From assembly GCA_937858455.1 (NCBI GenBank), contig CALLYN010000295.1, positions 1-9,945 on the forward strand: a stretch of 9,945 bases of DNA, in the 5' to 3' direction. Position numbers and translations under genes: made by a program. This document shows, piece by piece, positions 6,236-9,945 of this stretch (positions are counted from its first letter, which is position 1; every line of letters begins with the position of its first letter). A model generated the notes under the pieces. It saw only the letters and a program-made list of their open reading frames with translations, had not been told where the DNA came from and did no database searches. The DNA comes from an uncultured Kouleothrix sp. GTDB lineage: Bacteria; Chloroflexota; Chloroflexia; Chloroflexales; Roseiflexaceae.

Positions 6236-6254
6236 GCCACCAGCGCTGAAGTGA

Positions 6255-6276
6255 GCAGCGGCGCTAGGGCCGCTGC
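6255..6276 (+). repeat. Inverted repeat in the leader of the stress-like gene
   Basis: GCAGCGGC (6255-6262) and GCCGCTGC (6269-6276) form an 8-bp perfect stem with a 6-base loop, 38 bases before the ATG at 6315. It would begin a few bases after the start predicted for the sigma-54-like promoter and so could be a 5'-end hairpin or an operator. GC-rich composition makes chance repeats of this size fairly common. Confidence 0.35.
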
Positions 6277-6314
6277 GTGTATTCGACATTTGGCTAGATT
6301 CAGGTAGGCAGCAT

Positions 6315-6908
6315 ATGCACAACACAGAGGCGCCCGAGCTGTATGCGGCGGTATTCGGCGATCTGGCCGCCGCCGAGTCCACGCTGCATGATCTGCAGGC
6401 CGCGGGCGTGCCATACCCGGCCATACGCATGGGCACGCACACCGCCGAAGAGCTTGCCGGCACACCCCTGGCCGAGCGTGTGGCGAGCGCCGGCCAGGCT
6501 GGCCGCGCGCTCTGGTCGCTGACGCTGACGCTCGACCCGCAGTGGCGCGAGCAGGCGCTCACGACGCTGCACGCCGCCGGGGCGCTGGCGCTGGGGCGGC
6601 TGCCCGCGCCCGACAACCGCGCCAACGACACCGAGCGTGGCGCGATCGCCTGGCGCCACTATGTGTTCGAGACCGACGCGGCCACCGATGCGGTAGGCGA
6701 AGGCGCCGGCACCACCGGCACCACTGGCGTGATCAGCAGTGGCGTATTCGCCGACGGCGCGCTGGCGAGCGGCAACCCGCCGGTGCGATCGCAGCCTGCC
6801 GGCGACCATCGGCCCTCGGATGCCGGCCAGGCGCCCACCAGCGACACCAGGCGGCCCGATACCAGCAAGGATCGCTCGCGCCCGCAGACCGAGCTGAAAG
6901 AGCCGTAA
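6315..6908 (+). CDS. Small hypothetical protein, possibly a general-stress-protein-17M-like fold with a disordered tail
   Basis: A 197-residue protein of unknown function. AGGTAGG (6302-6308) lies six bases before the ATG. Residues 8-40 (ELYAAVFGDLAAAESTLHDL, then AAGVPYPAIRM) read as beta-alpha-beta with the sense 'AvF.d...Ae..l..L..aGvp...I', the pattern that opens heat-induced stress proteins of the YflT/GSP17M type. A second half (about 67-93, WSLTLTLDPQW then AALTTLHAAG-like helix and LALGRL) could complete a ferredoxin-like domain. From about residue 125 the chain is rich in Gly, Thr, Ser, Pro, Arg and Asp and is probably disordered, with a charged end (DRSRPQTELKEP). There is no signal peptide or membrane segment. 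It is divergent from the aminotransferase and 209 bases before treY on the same strand. The fold suggestion is from pattern memory only; coding status is well supported by start, codon use and length. Confidence 0.7.
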   Translation: MHNTEAPELYAAVFGDLAAAESTLHDLQAAGVPYPAIRMGTHTAEELAGTPLAERVASAGQAGRALWSLTLTLDPQWREQALTTLHAAGALALGRLPAPDNRANDTERGAIAWRHYVFETDAATDAVGEGAGTTGTTGVISSGVFADGALASGNPPVRSQPAGDHRPSDAGQAPTSDTRRPDTSKDRSRPQTELKEP

Positions 6909-7117
6909 CGTACAGCTCGCCACAGTGTAATGCGGCGATCATCTAGAGATTGTACAGGGTACGACCGCGCCTACGCCGGCTCGTGGCGTGGATTGCGCGA
7001 CCGGTATCTGATCGCTCGATAAAACGAAGACCGGCATTGGAACGCGAAGACGTGTACATGCACGCGGCGGCGGGGCGCTGCCCGTGCATGTTTGTATGTT
7101 TGGGGGAAGAGGGAGAT
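6909..7117 (+). promoter_or_regulatory. Intergenic region before treY, with a hairpin at 7056-7091
   Basis: No gene is evident in these 209 bases. The clearest element is an inverted repeat, ACATGCACG (7056-7064) and CGTGCATGT (7083-7091), a perfect 9-bp stem with an 18-base GC-rich loop, 26 bases before the treY start. A weak promoter possibility is TTGCGC (6993-6998) with GATAAA (7018-7023), but the 19-base spacing is poor. No terminator with a T-tract follows the 6315-6908 gene, so read-through into treY is possible. GTG at 7052 and ATG at 7058 are in frame with treY and are alternative but less likely starts. Confidence 0.35.
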
Positions 7118-9945
7118 ATGACCAGCGACCTGACCACGCCGGTGGCGGCGGCTGCGCAGCAGCAGCTGGCGCCGCGCATCCCAGTGGCGACCTACCGCTT
7201 GCAGTTTAATCGGCAGTTTACATTCGCGCATGCCCGGCACTGGCTGCGCTACCTCGACCAGCTGGGCGTGAGCGATTGCTATGCCTCGCCATACCTGAAA
7301 GCCCGCGCCGAGAGCACGCACGGCTACGATATTGCCGACCACAGCGCGCTCAACCCGTCGATCGGCAGCGAGGCCGAGCTGCAAGCATTTGTGGCCGAGC
7401 TGCACGCGCGCGGTATGGGCCAGGTGCTGGATATTGTGCCGAACCACATGGGCATCGGCGAGAGCAGCAACCTGTGGTGGATGGACGTGCTCGAGAATGG
7501 CCCCAGCTCGCCCTTCGCGCCGTACTTCGATATCGACTGGCACCCGTTCAAGGCCGAGCTTGCGAACAAGGTGCTGCTGCCGATCCTCGGCCAGCAGTAC
7601 GGCCGCATTCTCGAGGCCGGCGAGCTGCAGCTGCGCTACGGCGCCGGCGCGTTTACGCTGCACTATTGGGGGACCGAGCTGCCGGTGAACCCACGCACCT
7701 ACACGCTGATCCTGGATGAACCGCTCGGCCAGATCAGCGCGGCGCTTGGCGCCGAGCACGACCATGTGCTTGAGTACCAGAGCATCATGACTGGCCTGAC
7801 CAACCTGCCGCTGCGCACCGAAACCGACCGCGCCAAGGTGGCCGAGCGCCACCGCGAGAAAGAGATCCTCAAGCGCCGCCTCGACGCGCTGGCCCAGGCC
7901 TCGGCTGAGGTGCGCGCGGCAATCGAGGCCGCCGTGGCGCGCTTCAACGGCACGCCCGGCGAGCCGCGCAGCTTCGACGTGCTCGACGCGCTGATCGATC
8001 GCCAGGCCTACCGCCTGAGCTACTGGCGCGTCGCGGCCGAAGAGATCAACTACCGGCGCTTCTTCGATGTGAACGACCTGGCGGCCATTCGCGTCGAGCT
8101 GCCCGAGGTGTTCGACGCCACTCACCAGCTGATCATACGGCTGCTGGGCGCGGGTATCGTGCAGGGCTTGCGCGTCGACCACCCCGACGGCCTGTGGGAC
8201 CCGGCGGGCTACTTCCGGCGCCTGCAGGAGCGCTACCTCGCGACCTGCGAGCAGCAGCCGGCTACCAACGGCCAGCTGCCGGCTGACGCAGACGATGGCG
8301 CGCACGACGACGCGCCGGCTGGCCGCCCGCTCTATATCCTCGCCGAGAAGATCCTGGCGCCGGGCGAGCATTTGCCCGCCGACTGGCCGGTGCACGGAAC
8401 TAGCGGCTACGACTTCCTGAACGCGCTGAATGGCATCTTCGTCGACGCCGCGAACGAGAAACGCTTCAACGCGCTCTACGCCGACTTCACCGGCCTGCGG
8501 CTGCGCTTCGATACGCTGACCTACGACACACGCAAGCAGATCATGCGCAATGCGCTGGCCAGCGAAGTGTATGTGCTGGCGCACCAGCTCAGCCGCGTTG
8601 CCGAACATAACCGCTACTACCGCGACTTCACGCTGAACAGCTTGCGCGATGCCCTGCGCGAGGTGGTCGCCTGCTTTCCGGTATACCGCAGCTATATTGT
8701 CGCTGCTACCGACACGGTGAGCGAGCGCGACCGCGCGGTGATCGAGCAGGCTGTGAGCCGCGCGCGCCGCCGCAACCCGACGCTCGACCCCTCGATCTTC
8801 GACTTTCTGCGCGACATTCTGCTGCTGCGCTACCCCGACACGCTCGACCCGGCGGCGCGCGAGGAGCAGCGCACCTTTGTGATGAAGTTCCAGCAGCTCA
8901 CCGGCCCGGTGATGGCCAAAGGGCTGGAAGACACTGCATTCTACATCTTCAACCGGCTGACCTCGCTGAACGAGGTTGGCGGCGATCCACAGCGCTTTGG
9001 CACGAGCGTGAGCGCGTTCCACCGCCAGAACCAGGAGCGCCTGCGCGACTGGCCCGGTGCGCTGCTGGCTTCTTCGACCCACGACACCAAGCGCAGCGAG
9101 GATGTGCGGGCGCGGATCAATGTGCTTTCCGAGCTGCCCGACGAGTGGCGCAGGGCGCTGGGCCGCTGGAGCCGCCTGAATCGCCGCAAGAAAAGCACCG
9201 TCGACGGCGCGCCCGCGCCCGACCGCAACGAAGAGTATCTGCTCTACCAGACGCTGCTGGGGGCGTGGCCATTCGATCTTGGTATTCCAGAACACCAGGC
9301 GAGCAGGCAAGCAGGCCACGCTGAGACCAACGGGTTTTCCGGATCGGCCGCACCCCCGGCTGCCGCATCGCCAGAGTGGCTCGAGTTTGCCGCGCGCATC
9401 CAGGAGTACATGATCAAGGCGGTGCGCGAGGCCAAGGTGCACACCAGCTGGCTGAACCCGAACACGCAGTATGATGAAGCCGTGCGCGCGTTTGTCGCCG
9501 CAGTGCTCGACCCGGCGCCGGCCAATCGCTTTCTGGCCGACTTCCGCGCCTTTGCCGAGCGGATCGCTCACTTCGGCGCGTTTAACTCGCTGTCGCAGAC
9601 GCTGCTGAAGCTCGCCGCGCCGGGCGTGCCCGACATCTACCAGGGCACCGAGCTGTGGGATTTCAGCCTGGTCGACCCCGACAACCGCCGGCCGGTCGAT
9701 TTCGATCTGCGCGCGTGGTGGCTGGGCGAGCTGGCCGACGTGCGCGGCGACCGCGCCGCGCTGGCGCGCGCGCTGGTTGAGCGCAAGGCCGATGGCCGGA
9801 TCAAGCTGTACCTGGTGCACCGCGCGCTGCAGTTTCGCCGCGCCAACCCCGAGCTGTTCCGCGCCGGCAGCTACACGCCGCTGCTGGCCGGCGGCGCCGA
9901 GGAGCACGTCGTGGCGTTCGCGCGCGCCAATGCCGGCGCCGAGGC
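7118..9945 (+). CDS. treY: Maltooligosyltrehalose synthase TreY, 3' end cut by the window
   Basis: TreY (a GH13 enzyme, EC 5.4.99.15) turns the reducing-end alpha-1,4 bond of a maltooligosaccharide into an alpha,alpha-1,1 bond; TreZ then frees trehalose. The frame stays open from ATG 7118 to the window edge, giving 942 codons. Motifs in order: [10 protein letters not shown] (about 28-37), ASPY with [11 protein letters not shown]105-IVPNHMG (region I), [38 protein letters not shown] with nucleophile D354, AEKIL with acid/base E410, [21 protein letters not shown] with D656, [15 protein letters not shown] and [39 protein letters not shown] before the ATG is an acceptable binding site. Two low-complexity inserts, about residues 376-404 and 722-751, interrupt conserved blocks. 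Most of the enzyme is present; perhaps some tens of residues are missing. TreZ and TreX partners may lie downstream, outside the window. Confidence 0.96.
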   Translation, partial: MTSDLTTPVAAAAQQQLAPRIPVATYRLQFNRQFTFAHARHWLRYLDQLGVSDCYASPYLKARAESTHGYDIADHSALNPSIGSEAELQAFVAELHARGMGQVLDIVPNHMGIGESSNLWWMDVLENGPSSPFAPYFDIDWHPFKAELANKVLLPILGQQYGRILEAGELQLRYGAGAFTLHYWGTELPVNPRTYTLILDEPLGQISAALGAEHDHVLEYQSIMTGLTNLPLRTETDRAKVAERHREKEILKRRLDALAQASAEVRAAIEAAVARFNGTPGEPRSFDVLDALIDRQAYRLSYWRVAAEEINYRRFFDVNDLAAIRVELPEVFDATHQLIIRLLGAGIVQGLRVDHPDGLWDPAGYFRRLQERYLATCEQQPATNGQLPADADDGAHDDAPAGRPLYILAEKILAPGEHLPADWPVHGTSGYDFLNALNGIFVDAANEKRFNALYADFTGLRLRFDTLTYDTRKQIMRNALASEVYVLAHQLSRVAEHNRYYRDFTLNSLRDALREVVACFPVYRSYIVAATDTVSERDRAVIEQAVSRARRRNPTLDPSIFDFLRDILLLRYPDTLDPAAREEQRTFVMKFQQLTGPVMAKGLEDTAFYIFNRLTSLNEVGGDPQRFGTSVSAFHRQNQERLRDWPGALLASSTHDTKRSEDVRARINVLSELPDEWRRALGRWSRLNRRKKSTVDGAPAPDRNEEYLLYQTLLGAWPFDLGIPEHQASRQAGHAETNGFSGSAAPPAAASPEWLEFAARIQEYMIKAVREAKVHTSWLNPNTQYDEAVRAFVAAVLDPAPANRFLADFRAFAERIAHFGAFNSLSQTLLKLAAPGVPDIYQGTELWDFSLVDPDNRRPVDFDLRAWWLGELADVRGDRAALARALVERKADGRIKLYLVHRALQFRRANPELFRAGSYTPLLAGGAEEHVVAFARANAGAE

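Noticed and set aside
6930..7022. 30-codon plus-strand frame in the gap before treY
   Set aside because: It has no ribosome binding site and an Arg-rich composition without pattern; chance frames of this size are common.
6971..9907. Open frame of 978 codons on the minus strand
   Set aside because: It lies antisense to treY, which has all expected GH13 motifs. The minus product is repetitive in Ala, Val, Arg, Gln and His with no domain pattern, as expected from the complement of a GC-rich gene.
1..9945. CRISPR arrays, tRNA or rRNA genes, insertion sequences
   Set aside because: No regularly spaced repeats, no tRNA cloverleaf or rRNA-like sequence beyond the anti-Shine-Dalgarno complement, and no transposase motifs or terminal repeats were seen on either strand.

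Overview
The window comes from a G+C-rich bacterium (roughly two-thirds G+C by eye, with most third codon positions G or C). Nothing in it fixes the taxon. The mixture of genes would suit a filamentous Chloroflexota relative, but that is a guess from gene style and not a result. The strong codon bias opens long false frames opposite real genes. The most misleading is a frame of nearly 1,000 codons on the minus strand, about 6971-9907, which is only the shadow of treY.

Layout. Positions 91-4296 carry a three-gene minus-strand unit transcribed in the order alpha/beta hydrolase, family 2 glycoside hydrolase, M20 amidohydrolase, with gaps of 33 and 15 bases. A good promoter candidate sits before the first gene and a terminator-like hairpin (1-25) follows the last. 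A comparatively AT-rich divergent region (4297-4545) separates this unit from a plus-strand gene for a 33-residue acidic peptide (4546-4647) with an exceptionally strong Shine-Dalgarno. The peptide gene converges on a class III aminotransferase (4722-6077, minus), and a long perfect hairpin lies between the two stops. The aminotransferase is preceded by a near-consensus sigma-70 promoter and a leader of about 84 nt that contains an 11-bp hairpin beside the ribosome binding site. Back to back with it, a perfect match to the sigma-54 core motif points at a plus-strand gene (6315-6908) for a small stress-protein-like product with a disordered tail. The window ends inside treY (7118 onward), maltooligosyltrehalose synthase.

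How the parts may work together. TreY makes maltooligosyltrehalose from glycogen-type glucans, and TreZ (not in this window, possibly downstream) would release trehalose. The three-gene unit looks catabolic: cytoplasmic glycosidase, amide hydrolase and ester or amide hydrolase. Its real substrates cannot be read from the sequence.

The most interesting element is the 33-residue peptide. It has an N-terminal Y-x-x-P-x-I motif, an acidic probably helical middle and a short Cys/Gly-rich end, which is the layout of a RiPP precursor (leader plus core). No modification enzyme is visible in the window, so it is either an orphan precursor acted on in trans or an undescribed small protein.
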